The notes below the pieces were generated by a model, which worked only from the letters and a program-made list of their open reading frames with translations, was not told where the DNA came from and did not search any database. This document shows, in pieces, positions 1 through 8,424 of a stretch of DNA of 64,000 bases. Position 1 is the stretch's first letter; the number at the start of each line of letters is the position of its first letter. This DNA comes from Pararhizobium capsulatum DSM 1112 (GTDB lineage Bacteria > Pseudomonadota > Alphaproteobacteria > Rhizobiales > Rhizobiaceae): the NCBI RefSeq assembly GCF_030814475.1, contig NZ_JAUSVF010000001.1, positions 3,168,001-3,232,000 of the forward strand, in the 5' to 3' direction. The position numbers and the translations under genes are program-made.

Positions 1-936
1 AACAGCAGCACCCAGCAGAACCACGACGTGATCGAAGACGAAGGACAGGTCGATCAACAGCCCGATGGAGAGGAAGAAAACCACCAGCAACACGCTCTGG
101 ATCGGCTCGATCACCGGGATGATGCGACTGCGCAATGTCGAATTTCCGAGCACAATACCGGCAAGAAAAGCGCCATAGGCTGGTGACATCCCCGCAAGAC
201 CGGAAACGGCGGCCGCGGAAAAACAAAGAGCCAGCGCACCGAGCGCCAGGATCTCGACCTTGTCCTCCATCGTCTCGCTGAACGGTATCTTCAGCTTGCC
301 ATGATTGCCGAACCACCACAGAAGGCCCGCCAGGAGGCCGATGGCAAGCACCATCTTGAGAGCGATGGAGGGGATATCCAGCTCGCCGCCGCCAAGGCTC
401 GATACGAGGATCAGCATCGGCACCACGGCGACGTCCTGCGCAATCAGGACACCGATCGCGATGCGGCCGGTCTCGCTGCGCAGCTCGCCCATATCCTCCA
501 GCATCTTCATGGCAACGACCGTGGAGGACATCGCCGCGACAAAGCCGAGGATCATGCCTTCAGCAAGGCTTGCCCCCGTCAACAGCTCGATAAGAACCGC
601 AACCGCAAGCGCCACGGAAACCTGCCCGCCGGCAACCAGCAGTGCCTGGCGCAGGCTGAGAGTGAACGCCTTGACCGACAGTTCCATTCCAATAAAAAAC
701 AGCAGGACAACAACGCCCATCTCGGCAAGAAGCGTGACATTCCCGCTGGAGGAAATGAGGCCGAAGCCGGTGGGACCGAGCGCGATCCCCGCAAGGATGA
801 AACCCACGAGTGGAGGCTGGCGAAGACGCAGGAAACCAAGGCCGAGCAGCGCCGCAACAGCAACCACGACCGCTATTGAGACAAGGCCCTGATCGCCGTG
901 GGACGCGGTTTGCGCAGCGGCATCTAACGGTTCCAG
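1..936 (-). CDS. Cation:proton antiporter, CPA2/Kef type (partial, 3' end outside window)
   Basis: Inner-membrane monovalent cation:H+ antiporter, running off the left edge. The minus-strand reading frame translates into hydrophobic helices with CPA2 hallmarks: RLRQPPLVGFILAGIALGPT near the N-terminus, GMELSVKAF, the core helix around IAQDVAVVPM (QD pair), and LAGMSPAYGAFLAGIVLGNS. About 310 residues are visible and no TrkA-N domain is reached. The frame is open upstream but has no ATG in a sensible place. A strong Shine-Dalgarno GAGGAG (948-943) lies 6 nt before an in-frame CTG (936-934), so I place the start there; a TTG at 1023 is the alternative. It diverges from the EamA gene at 1049. 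Which ion it carries cannot be read from sequence. Confidence 0.85.
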   Translation of the reverse strand, partial: MEPLDAAAQTASHGDQGLVSIAVVVAVAALLGLGFLRLRQPPLVGFILAGIALGPTGFGLISSSGNVTLLAEMGVVVLLFFIGMELSVKAFTLSLRQALLVAGGQVSVALAVAVLIELLTGASLAEGMILGFVAAMSSTVVAMKMLEDMGELRSETGRIAIGVLIAQDVAVVPMLILVSSLGGGELDIPSIALKMVLAIGLLAGLLWWFGNHGKLKIPFSETMEDKVEILALGALALCFSAAAVSGLAGMSPAYGAFLAGIVLGNSTLRSRIIPVIEPIQSVLLVVFFLSIGLLIDLSFVFDHVVVLLGAAV

Positions 937-1048
937 CGCAAGCTCCTCGAATGAACGATACTCTGCGACACGAATCGGGTGGCAAAATCGCCCCTGACCC
1001 CGTATCTCCGCCCCATGTTTCAAATCACGCGCCGGAAGGTCAAGGCAT

Positions 1049-2020
1049 ATGCAGGAAATTCGAAGCGGGCAACAAAACAACACATCCGCTTCCCCGGCCC
1101 CTTCCCTGGACCATCGCATGGCGCTTTCCACCTGGGGAATGCTGTGCCTGCTCGGCCTCATATGGGGTGGTTCGTTCTTCTTCGCCCGCATCGCCGTAAC
1201 GGCGGTACCACCGTTCACGCTGGTCTTCCTGCGGGTCGCACTCGCCGCACTGGCCTTGCAGATATATATCGCGGGCCGATACGGCATCTACCGTGAGTTG
1301 GCCAACCGCTGGCCGCAGTTCCTGCTTCTGGGCCTGATCAACAACGCCATACCGCACACCCTGATCTTTCTTGGCCAGACACAGATCGGCGCGGGCCTCG
1401 CGGCGATCCTCAATGCAACGACGCCGGTCTGGACCGTGCTGATCGCCAACGTCGTAACGTCGGATGAGAGATTGACGGCGAGAAAGATCAGCGGCTGTCT
1501 GCTCGGACTTGTAGGGACCGCCGTGCTGATCGGGCCGAGTGCCTTCAGCGGGTTTTCATCGACAGCCGGCCTCCCCCTCTGGCCGCTTCTGCTGCCGGTC
1601 GCGGCAGCCGTCAGCTACGGCTTTGCGGGCATCTATGGGAAGCGATTCAAGGGCGTTGTCCCGCCGGTGACGGCAGCCGGCCAGCTGACGGCATCGACCG
1701 TGATCATGCTGCCGGCCTCGCTCGCCATCGACCATCCATGGACCCTCGATATGCCCGGCACGTCGGTTCTGCTTGCAATCCTCGCGCTCGCGCTGATCTC
1801 GACGGCCTATGGCTACATTCTCTATTTCCGCATCCTTGATCGCGCAGGCGCCACCAACACCTCGCTGGTCACGCTGCTGGTGCCGCCGAGCGCCGTGCTT
1901 CTGGGATTTCTCTTCCTCGGAGAAACGCTTCATCCAATCGACTTTGTCGGCATGGCCTTCATCGCACTCGGTCTCCTCGTCCTTGATGGACGCATCCTCC
2001 GTCATCTCCGGAAAGGTTAA
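1049..2020 (+). CDS. DMT superfamily transporter, EamA family
   Basis: Predicted inner-membrane drug/metabolite transporter of about 323 residues, the usual EamA length, with ten hydrophobic segments in two repeated five-helix halves. The first half contains LGLIWGGSFFFARIAV and VFLRVALAALALQ. The second half contains AAVSYGFAGIYGKRF and ends with FLGETLHPIDFVGMAFIALG, a typical EamA C-terminal signature. The start at 1049 follows GGAAGG/AAGG; an internal ATG at 1118 gives a shorter protein beginning MALSTW but lacks a ribosome site. The substrate is unknown; family members export amino acids or metabolites or import small solutes. It is divergent from the antiporter and has no same-strand operon partner. 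Confidence 0.88.
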   Translation: MQEIRSGQQNNTSASPAPSLDHRMALSTWGMLCLLGLIWGGSFFFARIAVTAVPPFTLVFLRVALAALALQIYIAGRYGIYRELANRWPQFLLLGLINNAIPHTLIFLGQTQIGAGLAAILNATTPVWTVLIANVVTSDERLTARKISGCLLGLVGTAVLIGPSAFSGFSSTAGLPLWPLLLPVAAAVSYGFAGIYGKRFKGVVPPVTAAGQLTASTVIMLPASLAIDHPWTLDMPGTSVLLAILALALISTAYGYILYFRILDRAGATNTSLVTLLVPPSAVLLGFLFLGETLHPIDFVGMAFIALGLLVLDGRILRHLRKG

Positions 2021-2258
2021 TGGAATCGCCGCAATTGTGCCAAATCCGCCACTCACGGCATATTTCAGCCGGTGACATTAAGGAAGCAGGCTGGATTGTG
2101 AAAAAAATGTGGCGGACGAAAATCGATTTAAGAACAGGAATTTAACCCTGTGTATAACGGTTTTTGGAGAGGTCGATATCGCAACGCAGCATAGTTTCCG
2201 CTTTGAGGTGTGACATTTTCACCCTATGTTTCAGGCGTTAACGCAAGGAGGGCCGATT

Positions 2259-2336
2259 ATGGGAATTACACATTCGCTGAATGTCCTCATGATAAGTGCA
2301 GCGTTCGTCTTCGTCGCAACCATGCTTTTCATTTGA
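2259..2336 (+). CDS. Candidate 25-residue single-helix membrane peptide
   Basis: A very short ORF beginning MGITHSLN and continuing as an almost wholly hydrophobic stretch (LMISAAFVFVATMLFI) to a TGA stop. It has an unusually good ribosome site, AAGGAGGG (2245-2252), 6 nt before the ATG. About 240 nt separate it from the preceding EamA gene, enough for its own promoter, and a strong bidirectional terminator follows at 2443. The composition fits one transmembrane helix with a short polar N-terminus. I do not recognise a named family. A chance ORF is possible, but the combined ribosome site, hydrophobicity and terminator favour a real small protein. Confidence 0.55.
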   Translation: MGITHSLNVLMISAAFVFVATMLFI

Positions 2337-2442
2337 GCGCCAGGAGACAGCAAGAGCGGATCTAGAATCCGAAATGCCATTGCAGCCATCCAGCATCTAA
2401 AGCGCAGAATGCGCATGCTGAACATAGCCTGCCTGATTTCAC

Positions 2443-2476
2443 AAAAATCCCTGCCGGTTCTCCGACAGGGATTTTT
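2443..2476. terminator. Bidirectional intrinsic terminator between the small ORF and metF
   Basis: A hairpin with arms AAAAATCCCTG and CAGGGATTTTT around a CGG/CCG inner stem and TTCT loop. It has T-runs on both strands, so it can end the plus-strand small ORF transcript and the minus-strand metF transcript. Confidence 0.85.
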
Positions 2477-2515
2477 CTTTGACACCAATCATCAGCTTTG
2501 GTCTTCGCGACAATC

Positions 2516-3445
2516 TCAGGCGGCCGCACCCTCGCGGCGTGCCGGCGCTGCCTTTTGCGCACGCTCGAAGCCGACGAGATCGCATACGGCGGCCACCAGC
2601 GGCGACCGGTTCATCGTATAGAGGTGGAAATCGCGCACGCCCCGACGGGCAAGATCGACAATCTGCTCTGCGGCTATGTGGGTTGCCTCTTTAAAACGCT
2701 CCTCAGGGGCTTCATCGAGATGGATGAGCCGCGTGATGATTGCATCCGGCACACTGGCGCCGCAGAGCCCCGCGAATTTGCGTGTCTGGGCGAGGTTGTT
2801 GATCGGCAGGATGCCCGGAACAACCGGAATATTGATGCCAGCGCGGCGAACGCGCTCCAGATAGCGCTCGAAATCATTGTTGTCGAAGAAGAACTGGGTG
2901 AGCGCGCGGGTTGCGCCGTTGTCTACCTTGCGCTTCAGCATATCGATATCGGCAGTGACGTCGGCGCTTTCCGGGTGTTTTTCCGGATAGGCCGAAACGG
3001 AAATCTCGAAATCCCCCTTGGCACGGATGCCAGCAACCAGGGCCGCAGCATTCTCGTAGCCACCCGCCGTGGGCTCGTACCGGGCGCCGATACCGCCCTG
3101 GGGATCCCCACGCAGGGCAACGAAATGGCGCACGCCGCATGTGGTGAACTCGTTGACGACGGCATCGACGTCAGCCTTCGTCGCACCGACGCAGGTGAGA
3201 TGCGCCGCGGTGTTCACGAGACCGGTGTCCTTGATCATCCGACAGACGGTCGTCAGCGAACGAGACTTGGTCGAGCCGCCGGCACCATAGGTAACCGTCA
3301 CGAAGGCCGGGGAGAATGCAGAAAGCGCCTCAACGGTCTCAAAAAGCTGCACCTCCATCTCATCGGATTTTGGTGGAAAATATTCAAAGGAGAGCCGCAG
3401 GTTGCCGCGCTCGGCCGGGTAAAGCGTGTGGATGGCCATCGTCAA
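2516..3445 (-). CDS. metF: 5,10-methylenetetrahydrofolate reductase
   Basis: Flavoenzyme reducing 5,10-methylene-THF to 5-methyl-THF, the methyl donor for methionine synthase, in the cytoplasm. At 309 residues it has the normal bacterial MetF length. Recognisable segments are SFEYFPPKSDEMEVQLFETV (substrate/FAD-contacting Glu), FVTVTYGAGGST, HLTCVG, VALRGDPQGG, FFFDNNDFERYLERVRRAGI, PVVPGILPI and the C-terminal FHLYTMNRSPL. Its ATG overlaps the stop of the upstream ArsR-methyltransferase gene by 4 nt, which indicates translational coupling and shared control through the palindrome at 4507-4528. The transcript ends at the terminator at 2443-2476. Confidence 0.97.
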   Translation of the reverse strand: MTMAIHTLYPAERGNLRLSFEYFPPKSDEMEVQLFETVEALSAFSPAFVTVTYGAGGSTKSRSLTTVCRMIKDTGLVNTAAHLTCVGATKADVDAVVNEFTTCGVRHFVALRGDPQGGIGARYEPTAGGYENAAALVAGIRAKGDFEISVSAYPEKHPESADVTADIDMLKRKVDNGATRALTQFFFDNNDFERYLERVRRAGINIPVVPGILPINNLAQTRKFAGLCGASVPDAIITRLIHLDEAPEERFKEATHIAAEQIVDLARRGVRDFHLYTMNRSPLVAAVCDLVGFERAQKAAPARREGAAA

Positions 3446-4491
3446 GTTCTCCCCGCATGGGCATAGCGGGCGCCTTCGGCCCCCGCAGCAATTGCTGCAT
3501 CGCGTCCCTCACCCGCTGAGGGGGTGGCGACACGACGGTCGCGTGCGAGCCAGATCGTCACTGTCAGCTGCCGATCGCTTTCAGGCTCCAAGTCCACTGC
3601 CTTCTCCACGGAAAGCCCTGCCCGCTCCAGCCATTCCGCCATCGTCCCATGGGAGAAACCGAGGCGCACATGGGCGTGCTCGTCGCGCAGGTGTTCGAGG
3701 GTATGGGGCGCCAGATCGATGATCACCAGACGCCCGCCGGGCGCCAACATACGGGCAGCCTCGGTAATCGCCGCCTCAGGCTGTTCCAGGAAGTGCAGGA
3801 CCTGATGGATCGTCACAAGGTCGAAGAACTGGCCATCCAGCGGCAGGTTGAAAATATCACCATGGCGGATCGTAGCCTTGCTGGTGCCGCTGCGGTCGAG
3901 GTTGGCGCGCGCAACGGCCAGCATGTCGCGGCTGGCATCGATGCCGATGCCGCGGCGATAAAGTCCTTCGAACAGTTGGAGAATACGGCCCGTGCCGGTA
4001 CCCAGATCGAGCAGCGCATCGACGGGCGCATCACCGACGACTGTCTTCAGTGCGTCTTCGACATCCGCTTCGCTGACATGAAGTCGCCTTAGGGCATCCC
4101 ACTCGCCGGCGTTGCGGCTGAAATAGGCCTGTGCCTTCTCGGATCTTGCCCGTTTCAAAGCCTCCAGACGTTCGCTATCGCGACCAAGGACCGCATCGGA
4201 ACCGGAAGCGGTCGCCAGCATGTCCTGTACCAGACGGACTTGAACCCCTTCGTTCTTCATCCGGAAATAGGCCCAGGCGCCCTCCTGGTAGCGATCGATC
4301 AACGCGACCTCCGAGAGCAGTTTCAGATGACGGGAAATGCGGGGCTGGGACTGGCCGAGAATTTCTGTAAGATCGGTAACGGTCAGATCGCCGGCCGAAA
4401 GCAAGGCCAGAAGACGCATCCGCGTCGGCTCTCCCGCCGCCTTCAGGACGTCGACCAGCGCATCCAAACCCAAGCCTCGTGCGTCTGCCAT
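3442..4491 (-). CDS. ArsR-family regulator fused to a SAM-dependent methyltransferase domain
   Basis: A two-domain protein of about 349 residues. The N-terminal 85 or so residues are a winged helix of the ArsR type (AAGEPTRMRLLALLSAGDLT, then LGQSQPRISRHLKLL as recognition helix). From about residue 130 there is a class I methyltransferase domain with motif I LLDLGTGTGRILQLF and the Methyltransf_11-like stretch FDLVTIHQVLHFLEQPEAAI. It is co-transcribed with metF (4-nt overlap), so I infer control of the methionine/SAM cycle, with SAM or SAH as possible effector. Starts at 4491 (after GGGGTGG), 4503 or GTG 4509 are possible. I prefer 4491 because the operator palindrome would cover GTG 4509 and abut the ATG at 4503. 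No arsenical-type cysteine pair is evident. Confidence 0.9.
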   Translation of the reverse strand: MADARGLGLDALVDVLKAAGEPTRMRLLALLSAGDLTVTDLTEILGQSQPRISRHLKLLSEVALIDRYQEGAWAYFRMKNEGVQVRLVQDMLATASGSDAVLGRDSERLEALKRARSEKAQAYFSRNAGEWDALRRLHVSEADVEDALKTVVGDAPVDALLDLGTGTGRILQLFEGLYRRGIGIDASRDMLAVARANLDRSGTSKATIRHGDIFNLPLDGQFFDLVTIHQVLHFLEQPEAAITEAARMLAPGGRLVIIDLAPHTLEHLRDEHAHVRLGFSHGTMAEWLERAGLSVEKAVDLEPESDRQLTVTIWLARDRRVATPSAGEGRDAAIAAGAEGARYAHAGRT

Positions 4492-4506
4492 CGACCACCC
4501 CATCAA

Positions 4507-4528
4507 CACATAAAGATATCTTTATGTG
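4507..4528. promoter_or_regulatory. Perfect 22-bp palindromic operator upstream of the ArsR-metF operon
   Basis: Eleven bases (CACATAAAGAT) followed by their exact reverse complement, ending about 15 nt upstream of the ATG at 4491. ArsR-family dimers bind short AT-rich palindromes of this kind. The position suggests autoregulation of the regulator and metF. The assignment to the adjacent ArsR protein is inference. Confidence 0.75.
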
Positions 4529-4622
4529 ATTTCGCGTGGTCGCGCAATAAAGAAAAACTCGGGGCACGCAAACAATGCCTTGGCGAGGTAATTACAGGTT
4601 CAAAAATCGAGGACTGGACGAG

Positions 4623-4648
4623 AAAAGGCGGCCCGAAGGCCGCCTTTT
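4623..4648. terminator. Intrinsic terminator downstream of ettA
   Basis: AAAA, then GGCGGCC, a CGAA-containing loop, GGCCGCC and TTTT: a strong symmetric hairpin with T-runs on both strands, between ettA (ending at 4716) and the ArsR-metF promoter. Confidence 0.85.
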
Positions 4649-4715
4649 GCGTCGTCAAACTGAAATATCCCAAAGCGTGGGGACGGCGATTGCCGTTTAC
4701 CCGGTCGTCTCGATC

Positions 4716-6365
4716 TCAGCGCGTCAGGCGCTTGTAGCTGACGCGGCTTGGGTTGACCGATTCCGGGCCGAGACGACGGATCTTGTCGGCTTCGTAATCC
4801 TCAAAGTTGCCTTCGAACCACTCGACATGGCTGTCCCCTTCGAAGGCGAGGATGTGCGTGGCCAAACGGTCGAGGAACATGCGATCGTGACTGATGATAA
4901 CAGCGCAACCGGCGAAGTTTTCGAGCGCAATTTCCAGCGCCGCCAGCGTTTCCGTGTCAAGGTCGTTGGTCGGCTCGTCGAGGAGCAGGACGTTGCCGCC
5001 GGCCTTCAGCATCTTGGCGAGGTGGACGCGATTGCGCTGGCCACCCGAGAGATTGCCAACCTTCTGCTGCTGGTCGCCGCCCTTGAAGTTGAAGGCGCCG
5101 CAATAGGCGCGCGAGTTCATGTCGAACTTGCCGAGCTTGATGATTTCAGCACCGCCGGAAATTTCTTCCCAAACAGTTTTGTCGCCGTTCAATGCATCGC
5201 GGCTTTGGTCGACATAACCGAGCTGGACGGAATCACCGATGCGGAAATCGCCCTCATCCGGGGTTTCCTGGCCGGTGATCATGCGGAACAGTGTGGTCTT
5301 GCCGGCACCGTTCGGGCCGATGACACCGACGATGCCGCCCGGAGGCAGCTTGAACGACAGGTTGTCGATCAGCAGACGGTCGCCATAGCTCTTGGAAATT
5401 CCGGTCGCCTCAATGACCACCTGGCCAAGACGCTCGCTAACCGGAATGATGATCTGCGCATCGCCGGGACGCTGCTTGTCCGCTGCTTCGACCAATTCGT
5501 CATAGGCGCGGATACGGGCTTTGGACTTTGCCTGGCGAGCCTTGGGGCTGGAAGCGATCCACTCCTGTTCACGGCTGATGGCCTTCTGACGCGAGGCATC
5601 CTCACGGTTTTCCTGCTGCATGCGCTTGGCCTTGGACAGAAGATAGGCCGAATAATTGCCTTCGTAGGGAATGCTGCGGCCGCGGTCGAGTTCGAGAATC
5701 CATCCGGTGACGTTGTCGAGAAAGTAGCGGTCGTGGGTGATCATCAGCACAGAGCCGGCATACATGCGCAGGTGATTTTCCAGCCATCCGATCGTCTCGG
5801 CGTCAAGGTGGTTGGTCGGTTCGTCGAGGAGGAGAAGGTCTGGCTTGGACAGCAACAGCTTGCAGAGCGCGAGACGACGACGTTCACCACCCGAAAGCGA
5901 CGTGACGTCGGCATCACCTGGCGGGCAGCGCAGTGCATCCATGGCCATTTCGACCTGGCTTTCCAGATCCCAGAGGTTCTGGCCGTCGATGATGTCCTGT
6001 AGCCTGGCGCCTTCCTCGGCGGTCTCGTCGGAATAGTTCATCATCAGTTCGTTGTAGCGCTCGAGGATCGCCGTCTTGTCGGCAACGCCTTCCATGACGT
6101 TTTCAAGCGCCGTCTTGTTCGGGTCGAGCTGTGGCTCCTGGGCCAGATAGCCGACGGTCGCGCCTTCGGCGACCCAGGCTTCGCCGGTATATTCCTTGTC
6201 GAGGCCTGCCATGATGCGCAGCACGGTCGACTTACCGGCGCCGTTCGGGCCGAGGATACCGATCTTGGCGTCCGGGTAGAAGGACAGGCTCACATTATCG
6301 AGAACCTTCTTCGCGCCGTAGGACTTGCTCAGTCCGGACATGTGATAAATGAATTGACGTGCCAT
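4716..6365 (-). CDS. ettA: Energy-dependent translational throttle protein EttA (ABC-F ATPase)
   Basis: Soluble ABC-F protein of 549 residues that binds the ribosomal E site and gates translation by energy state. It begins MARQFIYHMSGLSKSYG, typical of EttA. Two ABC domains are visible: Walker A GPNGAGKST (about residue 39) with signature LSGGERRRLALC and Walker B LLLLDEPTNHLD, then GPNGAGKTTLFR (about residue 355) with LSGGQRNRVHLAK and LLLDEPTNDLD. The linker between the domains carries the ABC-F arm and P-site interaction motif region (EQEWIASSPKARQAKSKARI). It is monocistronic with a terminator on its 3' side. Family assignment is firm; the regulatory role is taken from the E. coli protein. 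Confidence 0.96.
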   Translation of the reverse strand: MARQFIYHMSGLSKSYGAKKVLDNVSLSFYPDAKIGILGPNGAGKSTVLRIMAGLDKEYTGEAWVAEGATVGYLAQEPQLDPNKTALENVMEGVADKTAILERYNELMMNYSDETAEEGARLQDIIDGQNLWDLESQVEMAMDALRCPPGDADVTSLSGGERRRLALCKLLLSKPDLLLLDEPTNHLDAETIGWLENHLRMYAGSVLMITHDRYFLDNVTGWILELDRGRSIPYEGNYSAYLLSKAKRMQQENREDASRQKAISREQEWIASSPKARQAKSKARIRAYDELVEAADKQRPGDAQIIIPVSERLGQVVIEATGISKSYGDRLLIDNLSFKLPPGGIVGVIGPNGAGKTTLFRMITGQETPDEGDFRIGDSVQLGYVDQSRDALNGDKTVWEEISGGAEIIKLGKFDMNSRAYCGAFNFKGGDQQQKVGNLSGGQRNRVHLAKMLKAGGNVLLLDEPTNDLDTETLAALEIALENFAGCAVIISHDRMFLDRLATHILAFEGDSHVEWFEGNFEDYEADKIRRLGPESVNPSRVSYKRLTR

Positions 6366-6453
6366 GAAGCTGCTCCGACGGAATAGGATTTTGCCCGCTA
6401 TGTAGGCGAATTATCCCTGCGGAGCAATGTCGAAACCGGCAGAGAACGCTGCT

Positions 6454-7263
6454 TTACGGGCGACCTGCACGATAGACGATGCCGCTCGTGCATTTGCCAT
6501 GGGTAGCGTCGGCCGCAAGGATCAGACGTGACAGCTCCGCACGCGTGTCGGTAGCGTTCGTAACCGCAGTTCCGCCAGCCGCATCGACCGCGACGGGTTT
6601 TTCGCCATCACCAAGCCCGAAGGTGAGGCCGGTTACCACTGTTGTTTCTCCGGCCTTTGCACACTGCATGCGCACACGCGCTCCAGCCCCTGGCCCGAAA
6701 GCCACGTCGACAGCCTGTCGAACCTCCTGCTCCGTTATCCGCTCACCCAGCTTCTCGTTGAAAAGCACCCCTACAGCCGAGCTGTTCAAGACCTCAAGAT
6801 AGCGCAGCTGCACATCGAAATAGGCCTCGGCCGTCGAGGTATAGCATTGACCGCTGCGAACCCATTGATGCCTGTCAAAACCCGGCTGGACACCCGGCAT
6901 TACCCGCGCGAGCGTAACCGCCGTCTTTTCCGCAAGCTCGAGTTTCGGCAACTCCAGCCATTTCTTCTTCCCATCCTGCGCCCTGACGGCAGCATCGACG
7001 CCGCAATAGGTTTTTCCGACCGGCCAGAGCCCGTGAAGCGTGAAATGCGTGGCATCGAAGCGGTCAGGCGTCTGCCCCTTGCATTCGGGCCGCTCTGGCT
7101 GGGTATCGCAAAATCCCGGCAGCCAGCTGACCGCGAAGACGACCTTCGTTCGGCCGGCAGAATTTTCTTTTTCCACCGGTTGCGCCGCCAATACCGCCGA
7201 AGCGCCCAAAAACAGGGCAAGAACCGGCATAAGACGCACCAATACCTTCAAAACCACCATCAT
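6454..7263 (-). CDS. Ribonuclease T2 family protein, exported
   Basis: Secreted or periplasmic RNase T2-like protein. It starts MMVVLKVLVRL after GAGGGGAAGCG, with a signal peptide ending ASAVLAAQP. The first catalytic segment is intact (FTLHGLWPVGKTYC, with its His), and most of the usual cysteines are present. The second catalytic segment reads DRHQWVRSGQCY where family members normally have HEWxKHGxC, so the catalytic Glu, Lys and second His positions appear as Gln, Arg and Ser. The protein may therefore be a weak or non-catalytic RNA binder, or an alphaproteobacterial subgroup with altered chemistry. A GTG/TTG start further upstream (7371) is possible, but it would bury the signal peptide. 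Confidence 0.85.
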   Translation of the reverse strand: MMVVLKVLVRLMPVLALFLGASAVLAAQPVEKENSAGRTKVVFAVSWLPGFCDTQPERPECKGQTPDRFDATHFTLHGLWPVGKTYCGVDAAVRAQDGKKKWLELPKLELAEKTAVTLARVMPGVQPGFDRHQWVRSGQCYTSTAEAYFDVQLRYLEVLNSSAVGVLFNEKLGERITEQEVRQAVDVAFGPGAGARVRMQCAKAGETTVVTGLTFGLGDGEKPVAVDAAGGTAVTNATDTRAELSRLILAADATHGKCTSGIVYRAGRP

Positions 7264-7475
7264 CGCTTCCCCTCGCATACATGAACAAAACGTGATCATT
7301 AACCAACATAAGCGGGAAAAATACAACCCTGAATCGATATAACCGCACAAATTTTCTGAGGTGATGCGCAACAGTCAACAACAGGGCATTGCTTTCGCCC
7401 GGCAAATCTCTTTGATATCGATGACAAGATTTGCCGGCGCGATTGCATTGCAGCCGGAAGAATGCGGGGGGCTTG

Positions 7476-8417
7476 ATGTTTCAGGAGGTGAAGGCGCTGC
7501 AAAGCCCGACGGGCGCAACGCTTGCCTGGCGATCCGAGCCCGCTGTGGGTCCGGAAATGAGCATCCTCCAGATCAGCCATGGCCTTGCAGAGCATTCCGC
7601 ACGCTACGGCCGGTTCGCGCATTTCATGAGCCAGCGAGGCTTCCACGTCTACGCCCACGATCACCGCGGCCATGGCGTGACCCAATCTTCCGATGCGCCC
7701 TTTGGTCGCTATGCCGGGAGCGGCGGCCCGGAAAAGGTGGTCGAAGATGTCCGCGCGGTAACCGAGATGGCCAAGGCATTGCATCCGGGTCTTCCGGTGA
7801 TTCTCTTCGGCCACTCAATGGGCGGGCTTATCGCGCTCAATGCTGCCGAAACGCATCCGACACTCTATGACGGACTGGCTGTCTGGAATTCGAACTTCAA
7901 CCCAGGCCTCGCCGGCCGCGCAGGCCAGTTCATATTGAAGGTCGAGCGGATGCTGAAGGGATCGGACGTGCCAAGCGCGATCCTGCCACCCCTCACCTTT
8001 TCCACCTGGGCAAAGGCCATTCCCAACCACAAAACCCAATCCGACTGGCTATCGCGGGATGATCGGGAAGTTGCCGCCTATATTGCCGATCCGCTCTGCG
8101 GCTTCGACACCAGTGTCTCCCTGTGGATCGACCTGTTTGCGTTGACCTATGGCGGCGCCAGCAGCGAGCGCCTGCGGCGCCTGCCGAGCGCCCTCCCTAT
8201 CCATCTCGTCGGCGGTGGCCAGGACCCCGCAACCAACGGCGCGCGCGAAACCAGCTGGTTCGCGCAACGTATGAAGCGCTATGGTCTTACCAATGTGACG
8301 ACACGCATTTATCCGGAAATGCGCCACGAAACCCTCAATGAGATCGGCCGCGAGGTTCCGATGCGGGATTTTGCGAACTGGAGCACCGCCGTTGTCGATA
8401 CCCGGCGCAAGGCATAG
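7476..8417 (+). CDS. Alpha/beta hydrolase, monoacylglycerol lipase/lysophospholipase-like
   Basis: Predicted serine hydrolase of about 313 residues, acting on lipid esters. Evidence is the lid-family opening HGLAEHSARYGRFAHFM, the oxyanion stretch YAHDHRGHG, the nucleophile elbow FGHSMGGLIAL, the acid in VGGGQDPATN and the catalytic His in PEMRHETLNE. These match the hydrolase_4 (MGLL/YtpA) group. The ATG at 7476 follows GCGGGGGGC; an upstream TTG (7431) would only add an untypical leader. The next gene (EamA) starts 8 nt after its stop, so the two are probably co-transcribed. Confidence 0.88.
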   Translation: MFQEVKALQSPTGATLAWRSEPAVGPEMSILQISHGLAEHSARYGRFAHFMSQRGFHVYAHDHRGHGVTQSSDAPFGRYAGSGGPEKVVEDVRAVTEMAKALHPGLPVILFGHSMGGLIALNAAETHPTLYDGLAVWNSNFNPGLAGRAGQFILKVERMLKGSDVPSAILPPLTFSTWAKAIPNHKTQSDWLSRDDREVAAYIADPLCGFDTSVSLWIDLFALTYGGASSERLRRLPSALPIHLVGGGQDPATNGARETSWFAQRMKRYGLTNVTTRIYPEMRHETLNEIGREVPMRDFANWSTAVVDTRRKA

Positions 8418-8424
8418 GCGGATC

